64,000 bases of DNA, from assembly GCA_037013685.1 (NCBI GenBank), contig CM072894.1, positions 16,920,949 through 16,984,948 of the forward strand. Reading direction: 5' to 3'. Positions 25,427-36,600 of the stretch are shown one piece after another (positions within the stretch are counted from its first letter, which is position 1; each line of letters opens with the position of its first letter). Made by a program: the position numbers and the translations under genes. The DNA is from Acridotheres tristis. Lineage: Eukaryota > Chordata > Aves > Passeriformes > Sturnidae. The notes under the pieces are model-generated. The model saw only the letters and a program-made list of their open reading frames with translations. It did no database searches and was not told the DNA's origin.

Positions 25427-25660
25427 TAAAATATCTTGCCTGACCTCATAAAGTGTTGTAAAATGTATTACTTGTGCAAGTTCAAAAACAGGACTATAGT
25501 GCTGGATGTTTATTGTATTATTGTTACTAAAATGTTTGTGAGGTCTTCATTAAAGTTTCTTTGTTATTGTTTTCCTGTTCAAGGGTTTCTGCTCATTGCT
25601 GGATTGCCTGCTGATGCCAATCTCAGTTCTGTGAAGTATATCTCATTTGCACATGCAAGT
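25427..25660 (+). pseudogene. Probable dynein exon with AAA2 Walker B region, degraded
   Basis: An acceptor-like site (ttttttccactgatcacacag) ends at 25426. The frame then stays open to 25672. It reads DLIKCCKMYYLCKFKNRTIVLD, shown here in part as LIKCC...KNRTIVLD, against [29 protein letters not shown] then aligns with MWIESLNTV, and LLIAG...LSSVKYISFAH with LTLAS...LNPTMRLLFEISH. The DNA match atagtgctggatg is exact with the usual codon choice. The Walker B signature VLDGDID has become VLDVYCI, so nucleotide hydrolysis support would be gone. Identity outside IVLD is low, and the call rests on order, spacing and an unbroken frame. Confidence 0.48.
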
Positions 25661-26130
25661 GTCTGTGTTTAAACATGTTAACAGGAAACATATCATATAA
25701 CAGACATCGTATGAAGAAAAGCTCCTCAATTCTGTTTTTCCACAAGAAGAGTGAGTGTTGGTTTATTATGTTTAAGGTCAGTTAGGTTATCCATATAGTA
25801 AATTTTACATCTGTATTGTAAATGATGAAACCTGGAAATGGTTTCCCCATTTACCATGCCTTTTCTTACTAGCAGAGTGTCTTAGGCCCTGCAGCTAATT
25901 CCTTATACAGGGACACCAGCTTTCACAACACTTTGCACTATATTTCCCCACACTGTACTGGCATTCCAGCCTCCTAACAGTTCTCCATTATTATAAGTTT
26001 TTTGTTTCCACAAGCCATACTGTTTCTAGGGTCCTCAAGATTTCTGAGCAGACGTTTTGATCAACCAAACAAGACTGTTGTTTCTATACAATTCTTACTA
26101 TCCCTGCCCCCTTTAATTCCCTTTGTTTTC

Positions 26131-26150
26131 TTTTTTTTTTTTTTTTTTTT
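26131..26150. repeat. T20 homopolymer
   Basis: Twenty consecutive T in a pyrimidine-rich stretch. The length may be unreliable in the assembly. Confidence 0.95.
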
Positions 26151-26416
26151 CTGTGAGGGAACCCAAATTTTAAGGTGCCAGATTTTTCTGAGAGTTTAGT
26201 AAGAGACATATCAATCTCCTATTTTCTTAAATTCCTTCTTTTTATTTAGTTTTGTCTGTAGTGGCAGGGGAAGCATTTCTAATCTGGATTCAGTTTTAAT
26301 TAACGGTCAAAAACTAAAACACTTTACAAGCAAGCACTATTTGTTCCTGCAGGCTTGTGCTTTCTCATAGTTGGAATTTGGCATTTTGATTGATTAATGC
26401 TTTTCACTTGAAACAG

Positions 26417-26561
26417 GAAATGAAATGAAAGAAACTATGATCGTGGAAGTTTTTGCCAACAACAGAAACAATGTACCCAGAGGCTTCCGACATGCACATC
26501 TGGTTTCCGATATAAAAGAAAAAAAAAATCAGACCAAAGCAAGTCGAAGAATTTTGAGGTA
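26417..26561 (+). other. Exon-like open stretch with consensus donor, unassigned
   Basis: After an acceptor-like cag at 26417, about 47 codons stay open (including GFRHAHLVSDIKEKK) up to GAG|gtaagt. Several CpG dinucleotides occur within 130 bp, unusual for this window. I do not recognise the peptide. It does not match the dynein segment expected here. It could be an exon of a non-coding transcript, an exon of another gene, or chance. Confidence 0.25.
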
Positions 26562-26965
26562 AGTCTGAAAAGAGTACTTAAACTTCTGGATATGCATCTG
26601 AGCCTATGGCCGTTTTAGATTTGGTCATTTCTATGGCTATGTGTCAAATATATTTATTGATAGTAGCACATCTTTTGTGTTCAGCTTTTGTTCTGTTTTC
26701 TAGCTAATTGATTATTTCATGGAATTTTGTAATTGACTGATTAAAGAAAAAAGAGCAATAGTTTCCTTCATGTTTACTTCCCTGACCTAATACCCAAAGT
26801 TTACTCTTTGTTCTGAAAAAGTTCTAAATGTTAAAAGGGAAAAAGGGAAGAGAATACTGCTTTCCAGAAATGAACTCATTATTACAGTAAGAGGAGCAGC
26901 AGCCTATTTTGGATAGGTACTGCATGATTCAGGGAGGTTTGCAAATCATAACATTGAAGTCCAAG

Positions 26966-26990
26966 TGACAGTAACCAATGACAGTAACCA
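26966..26990. repeat. 13-bp tandem duplication
   Basis: tgacagtaaccaa is repeated back to back with the last base changed. Confidence 0.85.
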
Positions 26991-27949
26991 ACAAAGCAGT
27001 AGGAATGCAAAGCCCAGAGATAGTACAAGCACAATACAGAATCCACAGAACAAGCAGTTTTCTTTGACATAAATGAGTTTGTGAATCTGATTGTAAATAA
27101 CCTAAAATGAACTTAGAAAATACTTTATATTTCTATGTGGCTTTATGTGGAAGGATTCTGCTGGGCATTGGCTCACACAGTATTGAAATGAATTTCTCCT
27201 TGAGTTAGAAAGCAAGAGCTGTTCTGATGAAAAGTAGTATAGAGATGTTTGTTACTGGCACTGGGGAAATGGTGCCAGTTACTCCTTTTTCAGTATGGGC
27301 CACATCAATCCCAAGCACTGAGTACCCATATCCCTAGTGAAAAATGGCAGCCTGGGAATGCAGTGCATTTATTTGGGATATAACACTGAGTCACTAACAT
27401 TGCTTTTTGTAGTTTGTTGGCATTTATAACACTTTTGTTCTAAACTCAGGGTGGGGGAGGAGGGGGGAAGTGTTATACTCCTGTGAAGTAAGGTGCCAGA
27501 TGACCTTTCTGCCTGAAGTAGTATGATATGTTACAGCATGCTGTGCAGAGAAAGTACTTTGGTGCTACCAGTAAGTTGTATAAGAAATCATAGGGTTAAG
27601 TTTTGAATTGGAGTTTTGCAGTTATTATTTTTCATCTCCTTAAAAGGATTCTTGACTCTTGCATTGGTGGGCTGAAGTGATATCACAGAACCAGTTACAA
27701 AATTTATATCTGGCAAGTTTTTTATATGTGGAAAAAAATGGGAGATCACTATACTCGTGGTCTGGAAAAACTGATGGAGGAAAGAAAGGAAAGTTCCTGC
27801 CAAGTAGGTACATGCTGCTCAGATAAGAATGATCCCATGCCTCAGTTATAATGCCTGCTACTACAAACTGTTCAGACCACCCTCTTACCCTCGTAGTTGA
27901 TTTGATTTATGTGATTGAATATAGCTAGGACTGCGCTTGAAAGACAACT

Positions 27950-28970
27950 GAGTATCTCTAGGCAAACTCTGAGTATGTCAACAGAGCCTGGGCTAGGAGG
28001 CCATTTCTTTCTTCCCTGGAGGTTGAATTGTTTGCCAGAGAATTTTCTATCTGCTCCATTCCTCTTTCCACCCCAGCCTCCCACATACACAAGCAAGCAG
28101 AGCAGGCAGCCATCACTGGGAGCTCAAGGAGGTTGCTCCTGGCAGTGGTCCTGACGTGGAGCTGCTCTTGGAGATGAAATTCCTTGTTGCACACCCTGCA
28201 CACCTGGAGAGGGGAGAGGCCTGCCTTCCTCGCCAGCTCTTGCCTTGCCTGTGTTCTCTGTTCTGTTTCCTTCAACACCCAGTCCCTTGTCCTTTCTCTA
28301 GTACAGCTATGATGCGTGGCCACGGAGCCTTCCTGCTGCTGGCTCCCTGGAAGGGAAAAATGCCATTGTTCCCTTCCTGCCACATGGAAACCGAGACTAT
28401 GGCTGGTTAGGGTGATGTGGGAGGCCCAGACAGAGATGAAACCTTGCCTCTGTGTGCTCTGCTTCTGTTCCTCTCAGTGGCAAATAGCTCCATAGCTATT
28501 ATAGCTTAGCTTTTTTCTAAGGGGTAGGGATTTACTGAAGCGATGTTGTAGAAAACCAATTTCAGCCTCTGAATCCTGTAAACTGTGTAATAGATGATAT
28601 GCTTCTGAGCCTTTGGTGAGGACAACTTCGTGGTCTGTGCAGAAGGAGCACAGTAGTGGGGCACCCAGGAGCACATTCACTGTCAGGCAGGGGCTCTTTT
28701 GCTGGGGATGGAAATGGTAGAAGAAAGTTTCATCATGCTGGCATAAGACCTTCACCTGGAAGGCTATGGGCCTGTGGGGGACTAACCCATTTTCCCTGGA
28801 ACAGGAGGGAGAAATAGCTGAGAGTCTGGGAGAGGACTATGAGCTCTGTCCAGGCACCCAGAAAAACTGAGAGCAATAGCAACCAGCACCTGGCATTTGG
28901 CCTTGGCTAGACATCACTTTTACAGGAACAACCCACAAAAGCTTCATGAAATTCCCCTTTCTCCACCAGT
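27950..28970. other. GC-richer unclassified block
   Basis: About 1 kb has clearly higher GC than its surroundings and carries overlapping open frames on both strands, up to 141 codons on the minus strand (27958-28383). The translations show no motif I recognise. Such a block in AT-rich intron is often an old LTR or retrocopy, but I see no terminal repeats or poly(A). Confidence 0.35.
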
Positions 28971-31856
28971 ACCCTGACAATTTAGGTGACACCCTGTGTT
29001 TTCTTCCAAAACATATTTTCTAGCTCTACTTTCATATCCTTCCAGTTCTTTGGGAGCTTCTATTTCTATCTGCATGTATTGTTCCCACTAATTAATAAAG
29101 ACTTCCACGTTGGTAGGTCTTCCTTTTCATTTCTGATGGATGCACCATTCTTGGAAGAACCTGTTTATGATGTTTGAGAGAGTCTTGCAGGTATATTAAG
29201 GGATCTAATCTTTTCACTAGTAAAGTGAAGCAAAGTAAAAATGTACTATCACCAGTATGCCAATTTTATTTGTATTATAGCACCTCAGCCTTGTAATTAG
29301 GTAGACTGTGAGGAATTCAGTGAAGTTATTAAAACCTAAACATTTATCCAGTAGCTTTGATTTACCCTCTTAATCATTTACTTGTTTGCAAGAATTATCT
29401 GTTCTGCATCCACCTGGGGCTTATATTTTATTACACTTCGTGATCTAAAATTTGGCTAAAAGAAAAACCCTCAAGGTTGACAAGGACTAGGATTGACAGA
29501 ACTGTGGCTCTTTGAAATCCCTGTTGTCCATTTAAATTTTAATGTTTCTATCATTTGTTCCTCAGTGTAAATTAACAGCCATGGCAGTGTGTTGGGTTTC
29601 TTTTCTGAAGTCAAGACTTTAAATTTAATTCAATAGCCTAGATTTACAGCTATTCTATATTTCACAAGGCAGAATCAATAATGTGACTGAAGTGAAGAAG
29701 ATAAAAATTTATGGTATCTTGCAATTTAATGGTTGAAAAGATGCAATTGGAGAGATCATAAATTGTGAAGGAGTTTATGCTTCATTGCTCCTGATTCAGT
29801 GCTTGCTGTTAGAACTTGATTTGTGACTATTCACAAGGTGTGATTAATGGTGTGATCGATGCTTGCTTCAGTGCAGTAAAGCAGTTGTAATGCTCTTCAT
29901 TAGAATAAATAAAATAAATTGACTGAGGCTTTATAAAAACTGTGTAACATTTAAAATCTAAAATGTCAATTTTTTTTTTCCTGTTACAATTTAGGTTTCT
30001 TCAGGCAGTTTCCACCTACATCACATCAGTCATTGTCATTCTTTTTGGATATTATAGAAATCCATGTGGGTTTGGGTTAGCTTTATGCAAAGCTCAGTGA
30101 AGGGGAAAAAAAAAAGACTTGAATAGGGCTGACTAGAGACTAAGATTTCTCATGGCTGTGTTTTGTCATCCTGGAAAAGTACATGTATTCTCCTTTAGCA
30201 CATGCAAGTTTAAAGGAATTAAGGCAGAAAATGAATCTTCCATATACAGCTCTACTAAAACCAATAAAAATTAATAATATTCATTGTTTTTAAATGGGAT
30301 GGATGTATGATTGGTGCCCTAGCAAAGACAATGAAGATAAAGAGTCCTTTTTGATGGTGGTTTTTTGGTTTAGAGATGTAAATTGCATAATCCAAAGCTA
30401 TCTCACAGTATGCTCTAAAACAGTCAGGGGAATACGAGAAAACTGCAACAGCTGTGCAAGGCAGTAGAATGCAATGATTTTGATGTCATTTGGCACCAGG
30501 AGATACAAACAAGAAATATGGTGGACGATGCCTTGTACAAGCTATTTAAATCCCCTGCAGTATATGGATCATTTTTAAGTTTTAAAAGTATAAACATGTT
30601 CTGTAAAACCTAGGGGGTGAAGAAATTGTACTGTAAAACTTAGGGGAAAAAAATTCTACTGTGGCTTGAATCTAGAGCTTTTTCATTTACTTTTGTTTGC
30701 TTTATAGAGAGATAAGCCTGTAACTAGTTGGGAAAGTTTATCAGGTTTCCACTGTGCTCCCTTGTTCTGATTTTCTTTGGTGTCCTTTGTCATGGTGTGT
30801 GTAGAGATTTCAGGTTTGTTTAATTTTAAGAGGAACTATTGGTAAATCTAATGTTTCTAGACCAAAAAGCACCGTTTGAACAACAGCAATGAACTAAATA
30901 TTTCCTATAATTTTTGTATATTATGTATATCTTAAAATATGCTGTAGCAACTCAAGGCATGAATGATCATGCATTTTCTGATTGGGATTGCAAAGAGAAT
31001 GAAAAATGTAAGGAAACCACAAACGTTTTTGAAACATATAGCTATGTCAAATTAATGCTTCTATTATTGCACACAGTATTTACAGACTAGTAGTTGTAAC
31101 TTCACAAAAAAAAAATCTTAAAATAGATCATATTCTGTCTGTCAGCAGTCTGGCAGAAATTCAGATATTAACTACAACACGTTCTGACAGTAAACACATG
31201 GTAAAATGTGTGAGACTATAATGTAAGTAGCTAAGCTTTTATTTTGTAGATGATTTTTTGTTCCCTCACTGTCAATTGAAAAGCCAATAATTCACAGACA
31301 TGCGAGTTTCTGTGAGTCATAAAAACTGGGCTTAGTAAGAGCAGACACAATGTAGCTGCAACCATAGACCCAAGAGCATTGCAGCTGAAAGATCCCAAGA
31401 GCCACAGTGCTGTAGTGGGCACAGAGGAGTAGTTACATGCTGCAGTCATGGTTACTTGACCACCTGAGTTTGCCTCTATCCAACAACTATGCAAAAATGT
31501 AGGGCCACAGGGAAATGTGAAGCTCTAGTTGTGCATAACAAAACAGAAGGTTGACTCAAGCTAAAACTCCACCTATTGTGTGGCAGGAAGAATACCTGTC
31601 CCCACTTGTTTGGTTTGATTGTGGGGTTTTTCTCCCCAAGGAACTGATGATATATCCAACATATTATGATAATTTGGGAAGAAGCAATAGCATGGAACCC
31701 TTAGAACTTTTTGTTTAACTTTGTCATTAACAAATGCATCATCAGTCTTGTTTTATAGAAAAGAAGACTGAAACATTGTTGAACAATTTCTCCAATATCA
31801 CATGCCAAATTTGCTGCACTGTACTTTCCACCATCTCTTTAGACCTGTACCATATT

Positions 31857-31955
31857 TATAGAATCAGAATATGCTGAGTTGGGAGGGACCCATCAGAATC
31901 ATCCAGTCCAACCCTTGGCCCTGCACAGGATGTCTAAAGAATCATCATGTGCCTG
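31857..31955 (-). mobile_element. CR1 LINE 3'-end fragment
   Basis: The + strand reads tatagaatcagaatatgctg, then agttgggagggacccatcag and atcatccagtccaaccctt, the reverse complement of a CR1 3' end. It is minus-strand and 5'-truncated. Confidence 0.9.
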
Positions 31956-32972
31956 AAAGGGGCTTTTGCATTTCTCTTTTCGAGAGAGAAAGCCACACCC
32001 ATTTATAAAGAGTGTCAGAAAGGATGCTATAATAGGATTTTGTTTGGGACTTCTTGCTTACTTTCAACCCTTAAAAAAATTAATTTCTATTAAGCAGGGA
32101 TGTTTTCAACTATTTAGGCAGTTTGCAGATATATTCAGCTAGAAACACATGGGCAATATATAAAGAGTAGATTTTGTTATCAGTCTGATGAATGATGGTT
32201 TCACCCTATTTCTTCAAATGTGACATGCCATAAGAAAATTACTCAGATTAGCCAGGTACTGAAAGGAATATGACAATACTGAAGAAGCAGAATATTACTG
32301 TGCAAGGGTTTTGGGAAGGCTGAGGCATTACACCATAACTGCTTGTTGTATCTAATCTAAACTCTTCAGAAAGAGCTGCACCCTATGCTATGTACTGTGT
32401 ACAAACATTCTCAACTGGCTCCACCAGCACTGGGGTTTCACCTGGCAGAGGAAGTTTATGTGAAAGAGGAGAGGGTTTAAACTGAAATAGCTCTTCCACA
32501 CTTCCCTTCACAATAGACTTTTTTTCTTTTATTCTCCCCCCTCCCCCTGCTTAAATGCCTTGCTGCCGTCTAACTTAGTCCACTTCAAAGTGGACTAGAC
32601 AAAAGGGTTACCCCTCAGGCAGAAGGAGATTGTTCACATAGGAAACTACATGAACTGCTTGGAATAGGAAAAGGATGCATTTACTAGTGCTGGTTCATCA
32701 ACACACAAAGGTAGCCACATAGCCCATTCTCCAGCTTTACTTACCCATGCAACCATGTGAACATGCAGACAGTTTATGGTTTCTATTAATTTTCCTCCAG
32801 AGGAAAAGTTGTTGTTTCTTGTCCAAACAAATGTATTTCCTTCTTGTTTGGGTAACATCTATAAATGTTGCCTTCTCCCTTCAATCAAATATTCTCTTCT
32901 CTGTTTTCCCTTTCTTTGAACAGTGTGAGTGGTGAAGACTTAATAGTACCATAAAATGCTAAGTGCTTTCAG

Positions 32973-33175
32973 TTGAGGTTCTTGAATAATTTCAAGTTAC
33001 AGGCAGAAAGACTGAGGTATGGCACAATTTACCCAAAGCTATATTCTTATTTCCTTGAGCTTAATCCTGCAACCTGTCCAGTGGACTATTCCAGCATGAA
33101 GGAAATCGTGCCTGTACACCCAGTGGTATCTTCTCAATTTTTAAAGGAGAAGATGCTGGCTCTCCTTGTAGTAAC
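32973..33175 (+). pseudogene. Probable dynein exon, AAA2 C-terminal part
   Basis: It follows an acceptor (aagtgctttcag ending at 32972) and remains in one open frame for 99 codons. Ordered matches are LQAERLRYGTIY with HQSEKANLTILF, YSYFLEL with YVPACLDKL, and SMKEIVPVHPVVSSQFL with SFKTITSIPESSLVQTL. The final stretch MLALL lies where LECLL is expected. Identity is only about 30 percent, yet the spacing is almost gap-free over some 60 residues and there are no stops. The donor is uncertain (near gtagtaacc). The call is supported by position between the AAA2 Walker B piece and the next piece at 33.55 kb. Confidence 0.45.
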
Positions 33176-33550
33176 CAGCAGATGCTGCTGCAGAGCATCA
33201 ATACTAAACCTACTCTTGCTATTTTTATTATCACTGTTAGTGCTGAAAGAGATATCATCTACTCTTCTTTAGCCTTTGCAAATTTGAGGTGGGCTGATGG
33301 GGTCTATTTCTTTGTTTCATAGGAGAGAGTGCTCTGTCTTCCCTTTGCCATTGCCATTTTTTTCCTGGTTATGAGTGTCTCTGTCCAGCGTCTCTCAGTT
33401 TCTTATAGATCCCTTGCAGTTCATTATGGCATTCCTCAATTTATTAGGACCAATCGTGCATTCATACCTTCTTTCATCTGAAGTGCACTTTTAAATATTA
33501 GACTACACACTAATCAAGTTGAACATAATAATGAGAGCACGTTCACATTG

Positions 33551-33690
33551 TTAAGGTAAATGATCCAATGCATTCATAGTGAAGACGTATTTGAACTACA
33601 GTTTGTGCTTTTTGTAGCAATATTGAACATTCTGGACAAGTATGAATTGTGTTGTTTTGCAGCAGCCTTGCAGATATGTGATTATTATTG
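33551..33690 (+). pseudogene. Probable dynein exon, end of AAA2
   Basis: The open frame reads SEDVFELQFVLFVAI, which parallels PKEVYEVYFVFACIW of the family (V, E, F and V kept, with conservative changes elsewhere). No clear acceptor is visible immediately upstream. The frame continues to 33778 beyond the expected end (GGTLLQDQ region). It is short, but in the correct order 0.4 kb after the previous piece. Confidence 0.4.
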
Positions 33691-36600
33691 CATTGCTGGC
33701 AGAGCTCTGGATATTTCATTGCAGCTTTGTGATAAATTTCTAAGTGCAATTAACTGGGGAGAATTTGATTGTATTTAAATATCTTCCTATAAATTAGAAT
33801 ATTAACACATGAATTGGACATCCACCTGTACATACATGCATCTTTACACCTACAGTAGTGACTGATGTATGAGGCTGAGCTTGATATTATGCACTTCTTC
33901 TCAGGGAAGGCAGTAGGTCTTTATTAGCAACTTCACAGTTGTTGATGCAGCATGCGAAGCTGGTGAGTGAAGCTAAAAAAAGTAAATTATTACTTTGGAG
34001 ATAGGAAGATGGGGGATAGTAAATGCATAAAATCTTTCTCTTCTTCATGCTTAATGGGGCACATTTTGGGATTTGGCATTTTGCATTTTTCCATTCCTCA
34101 GTAAGGGAAAGGAACTGTTTGATGTAGTTAAAATTGTATAGGAGAACCTAAAGGTTCTTTGTGCTCTGTGAGGAATTCTGTTCCTTCTGCAAAGAAAAAG
34201 ACACTTCTACACGAGTAAATTGGTCTGATTATGTTCCTACAGAGCAAGCAGGATTTGGCTTCAGTTTTGTAAAAGGATGTCCAGTCTTAGGCACTAAATG
34301 CACAGCTAAATGATGGTGAAATATGTGCAAGGTAATCTAGTGAGCATGGGTAGTTCTAGTGGTGACCAGTAGCAGTGACCATAATATAGTCCCAAGGTCC
34401 CAGTGCTGTTTGCTGGACCCGGGTTGCTCAATAAAGGTGGAGCAGAGCTCACTGTTCTTGCCGTGCCCTCCTTCTGGAGGGCAACAGAGCTCCCAGGGCA
34501 ATGGATTCTTTGTTTTGTTGCTGCTTCATAATGTGAGTTGGAACATTTTTTCCTGAGAACACTTAAACTGGAGTTCATTGCCTAATTTCAGTAGACTTAC
34601 ATATACCTTTAGGAAATACCACTCGAGGATGCAAGTGAGGTGATTGTCACCTGCCTTTCCTCTTAAGGAGGTATAGCAATCCCTTCTAAGTGGTGTGGAC
34701 CAGATTTTTTCCACATTCTGAAGCAAAACTTTCCAAAACAGTTAATTTCTTGTAAGTACCACTCCCAGAAATATATCTATACTGGGGATCTTTCATTGCT
34801 CTTATTATAACTTTCCATACATCAGTTAAGTGTCTCAGGATGAGGTTCAGCTGTACTTTTAAGTAATTGTTCCTATTTTCAAAGCTGTAGTTTCATTTCT
34901 GTATAAAATTCTAGACTAATCATAACTTCTCTAAAGTCACGTGGGCAATTGCACATTAAAGACAAAATTTGTCCTAAGCTTTGCCAGCTTTTTTCAGGCC
35001 AGGGAAAATGATGAAAGAAAAGGACACAAATCCGGGAACAATCCAAGCCCTGTACCAAAGTCTCTAAGCCACGTTTTTCAGGGCAAGAGTGTATCCTCCT
35101 GCTTTCCACATCTTTCACCTCAGAACATCTGGAAAGCAGGATTCTACAACTTAGAACATAGCAATACAAAAATAAAATTTTCACTCTGAAATCATGTTTA
35201 GATTTAAATACAGTTTAGAGCACAGTGGCCAAAATATTTACAGTAGGTTGTTTATCTTTTACCACTCCTCATTTCGTTACATTTTCTTAATAATTTTATT
35301 TTTAACTACTATAATTTACAGGGTAATATAAATGGTTTTCATTATTTTGGCTGTACCATTCATGTTCCTAAAATAAAGTAAGCAGTGAAAAATGGGCACT
35401 GTGCCCAACTCTCAAAGTTATTTATATGTCTCTAAAATCCAAACTGGAGGAGGCAAATGGAAAATTTGCGTTTTTTGTAGTTGAAACAAGCTTAGCATCT
35501 TGCTGAAAGTGTCAGAAAGCCAAGTCCAAATTGCAGTGAGCACATGGAAACTCAGATATGAATGCTGTACTTTAGTAAATATTATCTTACCCAGCTGATC
35601 TAAAAACATTTGTGAAGCAAACAAAAATAATTTAATTTGTGATATTTTGTCAAGAGAAAGGCATAATGCATCACCTGGCTGTACTTCATTTTCCTTCTAC
35701 AGATAAATCAGTGTCATGCACTGTGTGAGCCCCTGCAGTGCTGTCAAGGAGCCACGAGTTCACATGGTTTTTGCAGAGTGACTGAGACTGAAAGATGCTT
35801 TCAAATATTAAGTTGCCCTGCTTTAATGCATCTGATCTCTTTGGTCAGAGAAAATCCTAATTAGAGAAGAGCTATTCCTGATGACCCTGTAACACTGTTA
35901 TGGTAGGATAAGTACATTTTCTAGTGCTTCTAGTTTCAAATATGAGAACTGTAAGTTTCACTGTTTTACTTAAGATGACACTGCACAGTCTGATGCATTT
36001 CTTTTCTATGATATTTTGTCTGTATTTTCCTTTCTAAAATTCTGCTCAGTGCTCTTGGCAGTTTTTTGTTAGTAAAATTACAGCTGTTGCTTTTAGAAAG
36101 AGAAAGCAGAGTGACCAGTGAACCAATAAAATGAAAACTGTTCAACAAACATCTAAGTAAAATCTGAAATATGTTGAGAATCTCAAGTCTCAGAGACCTA
36201 TTTAATTTTTCATCCAAATATGTCAGCTGCTAAGGCCAAGATTTACTAAAAGAGCTTTTGGTGAAAAATTCTTTTCTGACTGAATAATCATTTCAAAAGT
36301 TCTGCAAGATTTTTGACTTTGATTAAAAAAAAAAAGGCAACAAGGCAACACCACTCCAAATATTTTGGTAGAAAATGAAGATGTTTACATTTCAAATTGA
36401 TGCCAGAGTACTTGTAGCTGGGGTGCTTTTTTCTCTTTAGCAGCTCCTTGCTAATTTCTACCATGTGCTGCCATGCTAAATTCACTCCAATGGAAGATGA
36501 AATCCAAGCAGAGCCCTCGTTTGGGGGAAGAATCATAATGAGATGAAGCTTCAGAGAAGTGATGTTCTGGCTCTATAGCAACATTTCTAAATTGCAGTGT

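Larger units (their letters stand above)
25661..32972. other. Intron-like interval with a GC-richer block
   Basis: No gene supported. It contains a T20 run (26131-26150), an exon-like open stretch ending in gtaagt (26417-26561), a 12/13-bp tandem duplication (26966-26990), a GC-richer unclassified block (27950-28970) and a CR1 fragment (31857-31955). Confidence 0.6.

Noticed and set aside
27958..28383. 141-codon minus-strand open frame, the longest in the window
   Set aside because: No motif, no splice or promoter context, and equally long frames overlap on the other strand. Likely compositional.
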